From NCBI RefSeq assembly GCF_005405445.1, contig NZ_BJEB01000005.1:1-50041 (forward strand): a DNA stretch of 50,041 bases. Direction: 5' to 3'. This DNA comes from Paucilactobacillus nenjiangensis (lineage in GTDB: Bacteria > Bacillota > Bacilli > Lactobacillales > Lactobacillaceae). Numbering within the stretch: position 1 is the stretch's first letter; every line of letters begins with the position of its first letter. The translations under genes were made by a program, and so were the position numbers. A model generated the notes under the pieces. That model was not told the origin of the DNA. It saw only the letters and a program-made list of their open reading frames with translations, and made no database searches. Shown piece after piece: positions 1-9,684 of this stretch.

Positions 1-37
1 CACTGGGTTTGATCACTGATCTTGACGAACTTTTCAG

Positions 38-832
38 CTAGATTCTGTAATTTTCGATTGCGTTTGAGTCGAATAATATAATACTCAACTGGAGAGTCTT
101 AGCCACGTTATAATAAGCCGATACACCCAGTAATATACCGATAATAACTCCAAGTAAAATTGGATCGCCTAAGATACCAAATCGTTTTTGAAGTTTTTCA
201 GCGTCAACATCAATTTTGTTAACGCCAGGGATTCTTTCCATAATCCAATTAACTACAATTGCAAAAGGAATGAAGCCGACACAGAATGCTTGAGGAATAG
301 AAATTCCTTTTAAGTCATCACCATAAAATTTTTCAACCATTTTTTGTGAACGGTCAGCACCACATAGAGTGATGATGTAAACGATGATTGCTGCAAATGC
401 ACCCTATAGGAAGCTGTGAGTTGCAATTGATACAATTGAGCCGATGAAAGCAAAGTGCCAATAGTTCCACAAATCGATATTCAGTGTTTTTGTTGTCTTA
501 GTTAGTAACATTAAAATATTAACACCGAGTCCCAATGGGATAATAATTGCTCCAACTTAAGTACCGAAAGCAACAGTCGAAGCTGCTGGCCATCCGATAC
601 CTAAAGTGTGTAAATGTAATTTGTAAATTTTAACCATCGAATTAACGGCAGGCCCTAAGTTGGTAGTTAAAAGTTGTGTCACGACACTTAGTCCGACAAA
701 CCCAACCCCAACTGAAAGTCCTGATTTTAATGATTTTCCAACACCTAATCCAAGTAAAAGACCAAAGATAAGGAATATGATGGGCATCATTACGCTCGCT
801 CCGAGCGACATAATATAAGATATTGCACTCAT
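38..832 (-). pseudogene. gatC: PTS galactitol-family EIIC (GatC-like), nonsense-interrupted
   Basis: Membrane EIIC permease of the galactitol PTS family, which imports and, with EIIA/EIIB, phosphorylates a sugar or polyol. One reading frame runs through the region from ATG at 832 (behind GGAGGAG) and shows long hydrophobic segments plus the family-like stretch TKTTKTLNIDLWNYWHFAF. It is broken by TAA at 557-559 and TAG at 404-406, both in the same frame, with no frameshift between them. The frame closes with TAG at 38-40; after the segment KTLQL the residues no longer resemble the family to my eye, so the C-terminus may be lost or rearranged. It lies 34 nt downstream of the SDR gene on the same strand, so the two were probably co-transcribed. 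EIIA and EIIB are not in the window. Family call good, substrate unknown. Confidence 0.75.
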
Positions 833-866
833 GATAATCTCCTCCAAAGTAATGATTTAGTTTTTT

Positions 867-1673
867 CTATGGTTGTTTTCCGATATAAGCTAAGATACCG
901 CCATCAACATATAAAATATGTCCGTTAACAAAATCTGAAGCCGGTGATGCTAAGAATACTGCAGGTCCTTGGAGATCACTTGGTTCGCCCCAACGTGCAG
1001 CTGGTGTTTTGGCAATAATAAATTGATCAAATGGATGACGTGAACCATCAGCTTGCTTTTCAAGTAATGGTGCTGTTTGTGGTGTTGCAATGTAGCCGGG
1101 CCCGATACTGTTACATTGGATGTTCGCTTCACCATATTCTGAACAAATGTTACGGGTAAGTATTTTAAGACCACCCTTAGCAGCAGCGTATGCACTAACA
1201 GTTTCACGACCTAATTCACTCATCATTGAGCAAATATTAATAATTTTTCCGTGACCTTTTTTAATCATTGAAGGAATAATTGCTTTTGAAACGATAAAAG
1301 GACCTGTTAAATCAATATCAATGACCTTACGCCATTCTTCTGCGCTCATTTCTACCATTGGGGTACGTTTGATAATTCCGGTATTGTTAACCAAAATATC
1401 AACTGAGCCAACTTCTTTTTCAATTTTTGCGACAACTTCTGTCATAGCTGATTCACTTGTTACATCAGCAACATAACCGTGTGCTTCAATACCAGCTTCT
1501 TTGTATGAAGCCATACCTTTGTCTACAAGTTCTTGGTTAATATCGTTGAAAACGATTTTTGCACCATATTTTGCGTATGCACTGGCGATTGCAAAACCAA
1601 TACCATAACTAGCACCTGTAACGAAAGCAACTTGTCCGTCTAAGCGGAATGAGTTTTCTGTAAAATCTGACAG
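867..1673 (-). CDS. SDR dehydrogenase, gluconate 5-dehydrogenase / KduD type, apparent CTG start
   Basis: Short-chain dehydrogenase of about 268 residues, cytosolic, NAD(P)-dependent, expected to interconvert a keto-sugar acid such as 5-ketogluconate or a KDG derivative. The Rossmann motif GASYGIG is at residues 20-26, NNTG replaces the usual NNAG, and the catalytic triad reads S149, Y162 (YAAAK) and K166. The protein ends in AYIGKQP, typical of Gno-like members. The first ATG in frame is at 1514, which would delete the whole cofactor site; the frame remains open upstream to CTG at 1671-1673, seven bases after AAGGAGA, so I take CTG as the start. Neighbouring PTS EIIC and KDG kinase support a sugar-acid pathway role. 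Confidence 0.8.
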   Translation of the reverse strand: MSDFTENSFRLDGQVAFVTGASYGIGFAIASAYAKYGAKIVFNDINQELVDKGMASYKEAGIEAHGYVADVTSESAMTEVVAKIEKEVGSVDILVNNTGIIKRTPMVEMSAEEWRKVIDIDLTGPFIVSKAIIPSMIKKGHGKIINICSMMSELGRETVSAYAAAKGGLKILTRNICSEYGEANIQCNSIGPGYIATPQTAPLLEKQADGSRHPFDQFIIAKTPAARWGEPSDLQGPAVFLASPASDFVNGHILYVDGGILAYIGKQP

Positions 1674-1945
1674 TATATAATCTCCTTAGATATTTTTTTG
1701 ATTTCCAATAAAGAAATGATAGTTCTTATTAAGATATCTCAACAAGAGTATATAATGTCATTAATTATTTTTCAAGTCTTAAATTAAAAAAATCACAAAT
1801 TATTTTAAAAACAGAAATCGTTTCCATTTCTGTTAAATTAAGATTATTAAAATTGACATAGAACAATAAACCTACAAAAGTGATTGAATGAGCAAATTAA
1901 TGCAAAAAAATAGCACATTTTTATGTGCTATTTTTACATCAGAAA
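1674..1945. promoter_or_regulatory. Intergenic control region with 9-bp inverted repeat and cre-like core
   Basis: AT-rich gap between the two minus-strand units. An inverted repeat AACAGAAAT / ATTTCTGTT with a 7-nt spacer lies at 1810-1834 and its centre (GAAATCGTTTCC) resembles a CcpA cre site. This is consistent with a local repressor site overlapped by carbon catabolite control of the SDR-PTS unit. A bidirectional-looking terminator hairpin sits at 1906-1935. Confidence 0.45.
1906..1936 (-). terminator. Rho-independent terminator of kdgK-like gene
   Basis: A 13-bp perfect stem (AAAAATAGCACAT at 1906-1918 with ATGTGCTATTTTT at 1923-1935) and a 4-nt loop, A-rich on one side and T-rich on the other. 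It directly follows the kinase stop codon on the minus strand, so kinase and SDR-PTS are likely separate transcripts. Confidence 0.75.
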
Positions 1946-2893
1946 CTATTTGTTATAAAAGTCCGATAGCTCGCTAGGTGTGGGGTACCCATCGTTATCA
2001 CCGGGGTTCATAACTGCAAGAGCACCAACGGCACAACCTCTGCTGACAGCGTCGGAAATCGATTGGCCTTCAAGTAATCCGGTAATCATACCTACTGCGA
2101 AACCGTCGCCTGCGCCCACGGTATCAATAACTTGATCAACTTTGAATCCAGCAACTGTCTCACTGCTTCCGTCTTTATGTTTAATAAATGCGCCTTTGGA
2201 CCCTAGTTTGACCACAACAGTTTCTGTGATTTTACTTTGATTTAAGTAAAAATCAGCAATTTCATTAGGATCTCTTGAGCCCATTAATATTTCACCTTCA
2301 TTAATTCCTGGCAAGACAAGATTTGCGTTCATTGCTATTTTATTTGTAGTTTTGACCATTTCTTCTTGTGATGGCCACAAAGCCGGACGTAAGTTAGGAT
2401 CGAAGGTCGTAAAAATATTGTGTTGAATTAATAATTGATTGAGACGATTTAAGGAATCTAAATCATTTTGCGAGAGTGCAGCAAAAATACCAGACAGATG
2501 AGCAATCTTCAAATCACTAAAATCAATTTTTGATAAAATTTCATGATTAAAGTTAGCTGCTGCTGAGTTTTTTCTAAAGTAATAGGTACTTGGGTCACCC
2601 TTAGTTACACGTTGTTTCAGATAAAAGCCGGTCCAATGGTCTTTGTCTAAGTCGATTAAAGATGAATCGATTCCACTTTCGTGGACTTCGTTAATAATAA
2701 ATTGTCCGAGCGGGTCATCACCTACAGCGGATAGATATTGTGATTGATGACCTAATCGTTGAACACCGATAGCGACGTTTAATTCAGCTCCAGCAACAAA
2801 CTTTTTGAAATTTGTTGCGTCAACCAAAGATAAGTCTGGGTTTTCAGAAGCAAAAACGGCCATTGGTTCGCCAATAGTTAAGAATTCTTACAT
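1946..2893 (-). pseudogene. kdgK: PfkB-family 2-keto-3-deoxygluconate kinase, stop at codon 2
   Basis: Ribokinase-family sugar kinase, most like KDG kinases that phosphorylate 2-dehydro-3-deoxygluconate before aldolase cleavage. It has the N-terminal substrate region GAELNVAIGVQRLG and the C-terminal PfkB signature DTVGAGDGFAVG with the catalytic Asp. The natural start is clear: ATG at 2891-2893 behind AAAGGAGTG, and the downstream residues EFLTIGEP match the usual first beta strand. The second codon is TAA (2888-2890). The next in-frame ATG (2861-2863) would give a 305-residue protein lacking the first strand and has no good ribosome site. The rest of the frame is intact, so the mutation is probably recent; reinitiation at the internal ATG could keep some activity. 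Confidence 0.8.
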
Positions 2894-3083
2894 AGTGAAA
2901 GCACTCCTTTATATTTCTTTATAAGACATAATGTTTCCTTTAAAAATAGTATAATTCACTTGTTCAGTTATTATCAAGACATTTTTATTTTTGGCTATAA
3001 TTTTTATACGGTACAACTTGTGATAAAATGTAAGTACTTTACAATGCGTGCAAATGGCGAATAAAAGTATGATGGGAGCTACA

Positions 3084-5108
3084 ATGAAAGACTTCTTTGA
3101 TCGAGAAAATTTATCAATCTTTATTAAAAATACTAATGTGCGTTCCCTGGCAATATTTTTGGTCGTGGTTTCAGGGTTAGGCGTTATTTTTGCGTTCATG
3201 ACTAGTTGGATTTATGGTCTAATTATGCTGGTCTTAATTGTAATTGGACTGTATTTTTCAATTGAGTTATTACAGCGAATGGCGACGGATACACATGAAT
3301 ATTTAAAAGATTTAGCATACCGAATTAAAAATGGTGAGCAGCAAGCATTATTAGAGATGCCAATTGGTATCTTGGTGTTTGATGAAACTAATAAAGTCGA
3401 ATGGATTAATCCTTACTTAGCTAAGTTTGTTGGTGACGAGGATTTAATTGGGTTTCAACTTGAAGATGTAGAACCTGAACTGTATGCAGAATTGCAAACT
3501 CATCAAAATGATGAAGGGTTCCAAACAATTAATTGGCAAGATAAACAATTTAGTTTACTGGTTCAGCCTGATTTTAATATTGCCTATCTAATGGATATTA
3601 CTCGCTATGCGGACATAGAAGAACAATATGAAGATGAAAAACTTATTTTAGGAAACATCTACTTAGATAATTACGCTGAAATCAGCCAGGGAATGAGCGA
3701 TTCCGATATATCGAATTTACGGAATTATATTACTTCGGAGTTAAATGAGTGGGCTGAAAAGTATGGACTATTTATTAAAACAATCGATGACGATTATTAT
3801 TTGATTTTAGGGCATCAAAGCTCATTAAATTTAGTTGAACAAAACAAATTTTCAATTTTAGATGTTATTCGAGAGAACACGACGAAACAAAACTCACCAG
3901 TTACCTTAAGTGTTGGGGTGGCTTATGGTGATAATGATTTAAATAATTTATCTAAATTAGCTCAAAGTAACTTGGATTTGGCACTTGGTCGAGGCGGAGA
4001 TCAAGTTGTGGTTAAGGCAGATGGGATGCAAGCCCATTTCTATGGTGGAAAAACGAATCCGATGGAGAAACGTACTCGTGTGCGTGCTAGAATGATTAGT
4101 CAAACATTACAAGATTTGATGACTGAATCTGATCAAATTTTTGTTCAGGGACATCGAATACCCGATATGGATTCAATTGGGGCTTGTTTAGGAATTCGAC
4201 GGATTGCTAAAATGAACAATCAAGAATGCTGGATTGTCTTAGAAGATGATCACATTCATTCTGATGTGGCTAAGTTACTTGAAAAAATTGATGAAGATGG
4301 ATATCAAGATATACGAGATCATATCATCACTGCAAGTCAGGCATTGGACCAAGCAACGGATAACAGTTTATTAATTATGGTCGATCATTCTAAACCAAAA
4401 ATTTCAATGTCTGAAGCGTTATTTGAACGTTTGAAGAGTCGTGTTATGATTATTGATCACCATCGTCGTGGTGAAGAATTTCCTGAAAATCCAATCTTAG
4501 TATATATCGAACCATATGCTTCTTCGACGTGTGAATTGATTACAGAAATGATTGAATACCAACCACGGGATGCTGAAGGTATTAATAAGCTGGAAGCCAC
4601 TGCAATGTTAACAGGGATCCAAGTCGATACTAAGTCATTCACTTTAAGAGCTGGGACACGGACATTTGATGCTGCTAGTTATTTACGGTCAGCTGGTGCA
4701 GATGGCTTGCTAATTCAGGAATTGATGAAAGAAAACGTTGATAGTTATATGCAACGGAATTATTTAATTTCCCGGGTAACTTTATTAAATAAAACCATGG
4801 CTTTAAGTGCAGGTGAAGATGATGTTGTTTATGATTCAGTCACAACTGCACAAGCAGCTGATTCGTTATTAAATATGACTGGAATTGATGCGTCGTTTGT
4901 AATTACATTGCGAGACGACGGAGCAGTTGGTGTATCCGCACGGTCAGTTGGTGACTTCAATGTGCAAGTCATTATGGAAGAAATGGGCGGTGGTGGACAT
5001 TTATCAAATGCTGCTACCCAAATTAAAGATCAATCAGTTTCACAAGTTAAAGATAAGTTAATTGCTATTTTGACAAGAACTGAAGATGAAGAAAAAGATG
5101 AGGAGTGA
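3084..5108 (+). CDS. gdpP: GdpP cyclic-di-AMP phosphodiesterase
   Basis: Membrane-bound DHH/DHHA1 phosphodiesterase of 674 residues that degrades c-di-AMP to pApA and so controls potassium and osmolyte homeostasis. Two transmembrane helices lie near residues 25-70, a PAS-like domain at about 90-150, a degenerate GGDEF domain at about 170-310, then the DHH part with the motif IPDMDSIGA near 357-365 and DHHRRGE near 458, and DHHA1 with GGGGH near 635. I chose ATG 3084 (MKDFFDREN) because GGGAG precedes it by 5 nt; the frame extends upstream without a ribosome site. It overlaps the rplI ribosome site and forms the usual gdpP-rplI-dnaB unit. The usual upstream rpsF-ssb-rpsR genes are absent; a divergent sugar kinase is there instead. 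Confidence 0.95.
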   Translation: MKDFFDRENLSIFIKNTNVRSLAIFLVVVSGLGVIFAFMTSWIYGLIMLVLIVIGLYFSIELLQRMATDTHEYLKDLAYRIKNGEQQALLEMPIGILVFDETNKVEWINPYLAKFVGDEDLIGFQLEDVEPELYAELQTHQNDEGFQTINWQDKQFSLLVQPDFNIAYLMDITRYADIEEQYEDEKLILGNIYLDNYAEISQGMSDSDISNLRNYITSELNEWAEKYGLFIKTIDDDYYLILGHQSSLNLVEQNKFSILDVIRENTTKQNSPVTLSVGVAYGDNDLNNLSKLAQSNLDLALGRGGDQVVVKADGMQAHFYGGKTNPMEKRTRVRARMISQTLQDLMTESDQIFVQGHRIPDMDSIGACLGIRRIAKMNNQECWIVLEDDHIHSDVAKLLEKIDEDGYQDIRDHIITASQALDQATDNSLLIMVDHSKPKISMSEALFERLKSRVMIIDHHRRGEEFPENPILVYIEPYASSTCELITEMIEYQPRDAEGINKLEATAMLTGIQVDTKSFTLRAGTRTFDAASYLRSAGADGLLIQELMKENVDSYMQRNYLISRVTLLNKTMALSAGEDDVVYDSVTTAQAADSLLNMTGIDASFVITLRDDGAVGVSARSVGDFNVQVIMEEMGGGGHLSNAATQIKDQSVSQVKDKLIAILTRTEDEEKDEE

Positions 5109-5113
5109 TTAGC

Positions 5114-5566
5114 ATGAAAGTTATTTTTTTAGAAGATGTTAAAGGTCGAGGTAAACGTGGAGAAGTTAAAGACGTTCCTGATGGATATGCACAAAACTTT
5201 TTAATTAAAAAAGGTAAAGCTAAGCAAGCTAACAAGGCAGCGATTAGTGCGTTAGAAGGTCAAAAACATGCTGAAGATAAAAAGCATGCGGAAATGATTG
5301 CCGATGCTGAGAAGGTTAAGGCGCAACTGGAAGATGATAAGACGGTGGTTGAACTGAAGGCAAAGGCTGGAACTGATGGCCGTTTATTTGGATCAATTCC
5401 AAGCAAACAAATTGCGCAGGGCTTGGAAGAGCAGTATGGTATTAAATTGGATAAACGTAAAATGGAAATGAATGATGCTATTAGGACGATGGGATATACG
5501 AATGTTCCAGTTAAATTATTTGCTAATATCGTTGCCACCATTCGAGTGCATGTTTCCGAGAAATAA
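5114..5566 (+). CDS. rplI: 50S ribosomal protein L9
   Basis: L9 of 150 residues, a two-domain protein that binds 23S rRNA near the L1 stalk. The N-terminal signature [19 protein letters not shown] and the [13 protein letters not shown] stretch are canonical, followed by the long connecting helix rich in Lys/Glu/Ala and a C-terminal domain starting near TDGRLFGSI. Start ATG 5114 has GAGGAG upstream; this ribosome site lies inside the end of gdpP, giving translational coupling. dnaB starts 20 nt downstream. Confidence 0.97.
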   Translation: MKVIFLEDVKGRGKRGEVKDVPDGYAQNFLIKKGKAKQANKAAISALEGQKHAEDKKHAEMIADAEKVKAQLEDDKTVVELKAKAGTDGRLFGSIPSKQIAQGLEEQYGIKLDKRKMEMNDAIRTMGYTNVPVKLFANIVATIRVHVSEK

Positions 5567-5585
5567 GAGTTAGGGATAGTAAACC

Positions 5586-6971
5586 ATGAATAATGATGTT
5601 CTAATCGATCAAACACAACCACAAAATATTGAAGCTGAAAAAGCAGTACTTGGTGCTGTTTTTTTGAGCAACGATGCGTTAGTCGAGTCAATGGAGTATT
5701 TAACTGCAGATGACTTTTTTAAGCGTGCCCATCAAATAATTTTCGAAAAAATGGTCGATTTGAATGATCGGGATAAACCGATTGATGTCCTGACTATTCG
5801 TGAGGAATTAGAAAAAGCCAACCAAGTTGATGATATTGGCGGTGTCAGTTATATTGTTGAATTGGCTGAAACCGTGCCAACCGCAGCAAATGTTGTCTAT
5901 TATGCGAAAATCGTTCAAGAAAAATCAGTTCTTCGTAAGCTGATCAAAACTGCGACCACAATTGTGACTCGTAGTTATGTGGGTGAAGAAGAAGTCTCTG
6001 ATTTACTTGATGAGGCTGAACGTTCAATTATGAACGTTTCGGAAGCCACTAATAAAGAAGGATTCAAGAACATTCGGGATGTTTTGAGTGATAACCTGAA
6101 GGAACTTAATCGATTGGCGACCGATGATTCTGAAGTAACCGGGTTATCGACCGGTTTTACAGAATTGGATAAAATGACAACCGGGTTACATGACGATGAA
6201 TTAATTATTTTAGCTGCTCGTCCGGCTGTTGGGAAAACTGCCTTTGCACTTAATATTGCTCAAAATGTTGGAACGCAAAATGATACTCCAGTTGCTATTT
6301 TTAGTTTGGAAATGAGTGCCCAATCCTTAGTCAGTCGAATGCTGTGTGCTGAAGGTAGTATAGATGCTAACCATTTTAGAACCGGTAACTTGACGCCGCA
6401 AGAATGGGATAATTTAATGGTTGCCATGGGTAGTCTATCTAAAACGAAGATCTTCCTTGACGATACCGCAGGAATTAAAGTAGCTGAGATTCGGGCGAAA
6501 TGTCGTCGTTTGGCTAAAGAACAAGGCGGAATCGGACTGATTGTCATTGATTATTTACAACTAATTGAAGGTACTAATCATGAAAATCGGCAACAAGAAG
6601 TTTCTGATATTTCACGTCAATTAAAGAAGCTCGCTAAAGAATTACATGTACCAGTTATTGCGCTATCTCAATTGTCTCGTGGCGTTGAACAGCGTCAAGA
6701 TAAGCGGCCGGTGCTGTCTGATATTCGTGAATCTGGTTCAATTGAACAAGATGCAGATATTGTTGGATTCTTATATCGAGAAGATTATTACGAACGCGAT
6801 AATGATGCAGAGGATAGTAATCAAGATCCACGTGATAATGATGAAAATGTCGGTGAAGTAGAAGTTATTATTGAAAAGAACCGTAGTGGTGCACGAGGGA
6901 CTGTTAGACTGTTGTTCGTAAAGTCGTATAATAAGTTCTCTTCGATTGCATATATGCCAGATGGACATTAA
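5586..6971 (+). CDS. dnaB: Replicative DNA helicase DnaB/DnaC
   Basis: Hexameric replicative helicase (461 residues) that unwinds DNA ahead of the replisome; called DnaC in Bacillus. The N-terminal domain (about 1-110) is followed by a linker and the RecA-like core with Walker A in ARPAVGKTAF (about 210-219), the stretch FSLEMSAQ, Walker B in LIVIDYLQLI, and the conserved LSQLSRGVEQR and SDIRESGSIEQDAD motifs. It is the last gene of the gdpP-rplI-dnaB unit and is followed by a hairpin terminator. No intein or truncation is seen. Confidence 0.97.
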   Translation: MNNDVLIDQTQPQNIEAEKAVLGAVFLSNDALVESMEYLTADDFFKRAHQIIFEKMVDLNDRDKPIDVLTIREELEKANQVDDIGGVSYIVELAETVPTAANVVYYAKIVQEKSVLRKLIKTATTIVTRSYVGEEEVSDLLDEAERSIMNVSEATNKEGFKNIRDVLSDNLKELNRLATDDSEVTGLSTGFTELDKMTTGLHDDELIILAARPAVGKTAFALNIAQNVGTQNDTPVAIFSLEMSAQSLVSRMLCAEGSIDANHFRTGNLTPQEWDNLMVAMGSLSKTKIFLDDTAGIKVAEIRAKCRRLAKEQGGIGLIVIDYLQLIEGTNHENRQQEVSDISRQLKKLAKELHVPVIALSQLSRGVEQRQDKRPVLSDIRESGSIEQDADIVGFLYREDYYERDNDAEDSNQDPRDNDENVGEVEVIIEKNRSGARGTVRLLFVKSYNKFSSIAYMPDGH

Positions 6972-6974
6972 AAT

Positions 6975-7012
6975 AAACCCTAATTCGAGTAGTTTGCGAA
7001 TTAGGGTTTAAC
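6975..7012 (+). terminator. Terminator after dnaB
   Basis: A 13-bp perfect stem (AAACCCTAATTCG at 6975-6987 with CGAATTAGGGTTT at 6997-7009) starts a few bases after the dnaB stop. The T-tract is short and interrupted, so termination may be incomplete and read through to the MFS gene. Confidence 0.7.
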
Positions 7013-7037
7013 TTTGCGGCTTAAAAGGAGTATGGCC

Positions 7038-8213
7038 TTGAAAAATGAAATACGCTTGCGTTGGTTAGTTTTGGGCTCGTTTATTAGTAGTTTGGGCACG
7101 AGTTTCATTTGGCCACTAACCACGATTTACTTGCATAATCAATTACACCAATCACTGACTACTATTGGTGTTGTGTTATTAATGTATTCAGGAATGAATG
7201 TGGTCGGAAGTTATCTAGGCGGGATGTTGTTTGATGCTGCGGATCCACGAAAATTAATTATTGGCGGCTTGATTATTGATATCCTTGCGATGGCAAGTTT
7301 AATAGTTTGGAATAGTTGGCCAATTTACCCCATTTTGCTTGCCGTAGTTGGTTTCTTTAACGGATGGCTGACGACTTTAATTAACTCTCTAGGAACGCTC
7401 ATTCGAAGCGTTGATGGACGCTATGTGTTTAATATGATCTATTTTGCTAGTAACTTGGGAATTGTTTTGGGAACTTCGGTGGTTGGGTTTATTTATCGTG
7501 GCAATGTGGCACCACTTTTTGCACTGACCGCGACATTATATTTAGCCTATTTGTTTGTTGCTTTCAAACATTTTCGAGTGGTTCGTTTGGCGAAAGGATT
7601 CAGACAGCAAAAAAGTACTGAAACTGTGACTATACCTAAACCAAATTTGACGATTATGTGGACATTTTTCATCTCACTCGCGATTGTTTGGATTATGTAT
7701 GAGCAATGGGTCAGCAATATGTCGGTCTATGTGACTGATACCGGAGTATCGATGGCTAAATATAGTTTACTTTGGACTATGAATGCCGGGTTAATTGCTA
7801 TTATTCAGGTTGTCATGAGTAAAATGACTCGTTTCCTGAAAAATCCTTATTATCAAATCTATGTAGGGATACTGTTCTGTGCGGGATCGTTCTTTGTTTT
7901 AATTTTTGCGCATTCATATTCAGCTTTTGTTGTGGCAATGATTATCCTAACTGTAGGAGAGGCAACCGCTTTTCCAACCGTGCCGGCAGTGGTCAATATG
8001 TTATCACCTCAATCAGTTAAGGGTAAGTATCAAGGCTTAACGAATGCATTTTCCTCGGTTGGTAAGGCATTAGGTCCTTTATTTGGTGGTTTAATTATTG
8101 AAGGGGCTTCTTATAAAATCTTGTTTATCGTCTGTGCGTCATCAATTGTGGCCGTTGATATTATCATCATGACCGTAGTTGGTTGGAAGAAAAAGCACTT
8201 AACAATCTATTAA
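7038..8213 (+). CDS. MFS transporter (multidrug-efflux-like)
   Basis: Major facilitator superfamily carrier of about 391 residues with twelve predicted membrane helices. The loop between helices 2 and 3 reads GGMLFDAADPRK, the usual G-x3-D-x2-[DG]-R-[RK] position, and the central loop after helix 6 is positively charged. Substrate cannot be told from sequence; members next to dnaB and walRK in lactobacilli are annotated as multidrug efflux proteins. TTG at 7038 sits 7-8 nt after AGGAG and is the better start; ATG 7032 in the same frame is too close to the ribosome site. It is followed at once by a parS-like palindrome and a terminator. Confidence 0.85.
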   Translation: MKNEIRLRWLVLGSFISSLGTSFIWPLTTIYLHNQLHQSLTTIGVVLLMYSGMNVVGSYLGGMLFDAADPRKLIIGGLIIDILAMASLIVWNSWPIYPILLAVVGFFNGWLTTLINSLGTLIRSVDGRYVFNMIYFASNLGIVLGTSVVGFIYRGNVAPLFALTATLYLAYLFVAFKHFRVVRLAKGFRQQKSTETVTIPKPNLTIMWTFFISLAIVWIMYEQWVSNMSVYVTDTGVSMAKYSLLWTMNAGLIAIIQVVMSKMTRFLKNPYYQIYVGILFCAGSFFVLIFAHSYSAFVVAMIILTVGEATAFPTVPAVVNMLSPQSVKGKYQGLTNAFSSVGKALGPLFGGLIIEGASYKILFIVCASSIVAVDIIIMTVVGWKKKHLTIY

Positions 8214-8216
8214 TAA

Positions 8217-8232
8217 TGTTTCATGTGAAACA
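8217..8232. other. parS-like site 1
   Basis: TGTTTCATGTGAAACA, one base away from the bacterial parS consensus TGTTTCACGTGAAACA bound by ParB/Spo0J. It lies between a stop codon and a terminator, outside coding sequence. Confidence 0.75.
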
Positions 8233-8258
8233 AAAAAACAGCCGGTCGGCTGTTTTTT
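8233..8258. terminator. Bidirectional terminator
   Basis: Stem with core ACAGCCG/CGGCTGT, a 2-nt loop, an A-tract on the left and a T-tract on the right. It lies between the plus-strand MFS gene and the convergent minus-strand pseudogene, whose stop codon overlaps its right end, so it can serve both. Confidence 0.8.
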
Positions 8259-8718
8259 AGTATTCACCTTTAATGACGAAGAATGACCCGCGGATGGTAC
8301 CGGCTAATTTAGACTTTTGTCGAGCAAATTTAAATTTACCCTCAAACTCTTTAGGAATTTCCATACCATCGGTTAATTTAAATCCGACTGCCCGTTTAGA
8401 ACCTGGTTCCAGACCGTATAAAACATTGACTTCGAGCCCGTTTTCGTAAAATACAAATGATCATTTTGTACCCTCTACTTCGAGTTCACTGACTTCTAGT
8501 GGCTTATAAGGGGAAACCATATCTCGTTCTTTTAAGATAGTCTCAATCTACTTCAATATTTCAGGGGCCTCTGCGGCTGGTGTGGTGATAAATTCATGTT
8601 TATATTTATTCCAGAAGTAACGTGCTTCGTTAGCGCGAAGACCTGCAAAGGCTTCTGCTACTGGAGATGATTCCAAACCAATGGTGCTAACTTCTTTAAA
8701 ATCTAATTTATATGTCAT
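8257..8718 (-). pseudogene. Conserved hypothetical protein, two nonsense codons
   Basis: A single minus-strand frame of 153 codons runs from ATG 8716-8718 (MTYKLDFKEV, GGAGT upstream) to TAA at 8257-8259. It is interrupted by TAG at 8548-8550 (context EILK-stop-IETILKERD, where Gln fits) and TGA at 8461-8463 (context VEGTK-stop-SFVFYENG, where Trp fits). No frameshift is present. The intact regions look like a soluble alpha/beta protein; I do not recognise the family. No other gene fits this 650-nt region on either strand. Confidence 0.6.
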
Positions 8719-8862
8719 GTCAAGGACTCCTAGTAAGTAAAATTTGTATACTGTATTACTCAGATTAAAACGTGCTAGAATAGCATTAAATTGGCCCGTA
8801 GTATTTTAAAAGGACCAAGTTTAGCGATATTATACCATAGACTAAATTGATGGGAGTAACAC

Positions 8863-9243
8863 ATGAAACTTAATCAACTTGATCACATTTTAATAATTGT
8901 GAGTGACTTAGTACGAGCAAAGGAATTTTATGTTTCTAAGTTAGGCTTTACGATTAAACGTGAAGTAGAACGTGTGAATAAACGAGACATAATGTTAGAT
9001 TTAGAAAATGGTCAAGTGCAGTTAGAAATTTTTGTCAAAGCGAATGCACTAACTCGCTTGAATTATCCAGAAGCTCGAGGATTACGTCATTTGGCGTTCC
9101 GCGTTGAGCAAATCGAACAAGTCGTTGATGAGTTGAAGCAAAAAGGCATAGATTGCGAACCAATACGTCGCGATGATTTTACAGGAGAAAAAATGACGTT
9201 TTTATTTGATCCAGATGGTTTACCACTGGAGTTGCATGAATAA
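8863..9243 (+). CDS. VOC (glyoxalase/bleomycin-resistance fold) protein
   Basis: Soluble protein of 126 residues with the paired beta-alpha-beta-beta-beta modules of the vicinal oxygen chelate superfamily. The metal-ligand pattern H8 (LDHI), E55 (QLEIF), H76 (GLRHLAF) and E123 (LELHE) is complete, and FDPDGLPLEL is the usual C-terminal signature. This supports a metal-dependent lyase or dioxygenase-like enzyme such as a glyoxalase I relative, though lactoylglutathione activity cannot be claimed. It is monocistronic with ATG 8863 behind GGGAGT. Confidence 0.85.
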   Translation: MKLNQLDHILIIVSDLVRAKEFYVSKLGFTIKREVERVNKRDIMLDLENGQVQLEIFVKANALTRLNYPEARGLRHLAFRVEQIEQVVDELKQKGIDCEPIRRDDFTGEKMTFLFDPDGLPLELHE

Positions 9244-9330
9244 AGTAAATTAAGCGAAAAACAGGCACAAAAAAAGCTTGCAACCACGGCAACCAACACG
9301 CATCGTGATAACAAGCTAATATAGGTTTAA

Positions 9331-9403
9331 TGGGCAGCCAGGGGATCGAACCCTGGACCCACGGATTAAGAGTCCGTTGCTCTGCCAGCTGAGCTAGCTG
9401 CCC
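9331..9403 (-). tRNA. tRNA-Lys (anticodon CTT)
   Basis: On the minus strand the sequence folds into a full cloverleaf: acceptor GGGCAGC/GCTGCCC, D-arm GCTC/GAGC, anticodon stem ACGGA/TCCGT with loop CTCTTAA, and T-arm CAGGG/CCCTG with loop TTCGATC. The anticodon is CTT, for the Lys codon AAG. The discriminator is A and CCA is not encoded. It stands alone, flanked by a weak hairpin-plus-T stretch near 9269-9317 that may terminate it. Confidence 0.95.
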
Positions 9404-9579
9404 ATAAGTAATAATTTTTTCAACTCAAATATAGTATCATGGATTTCATAGTATCGTCAATACTATTTTGTAATAAAAGTTAATAAAACGCATTTAATTG
9501 GCCTTTTTCCATAAAAATCCAAAGATATTGGTGAAATATGACGAAAATAATGAGCAAAAAATATGAAATTTTACAATTG

Positions 9580-9629
9580 TGGTATAATAATTCACAAGGC
9601 GTCAGTTCAGAAAAGTGAACTATCTGACT
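9580..9629 (+). promoter_or_regulatory. walR promoter (extended -10) and 5' hairpin
   Basis: TGG-TATAAT at 9580-9588 is an extended -10 element with no clear -35. The predicted transcript begins with an interrupted hairpin at 9601-9629 (GTCAGTTCA / TGAA..CTGAC) before the walR ribosome site. Confidence 0.5.
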
Positions 9630-9684
9630 GTCCAATATGAAGAGAAAATAAAAAAATTACATACCTCCGGAGGGGTTAGCCAAT

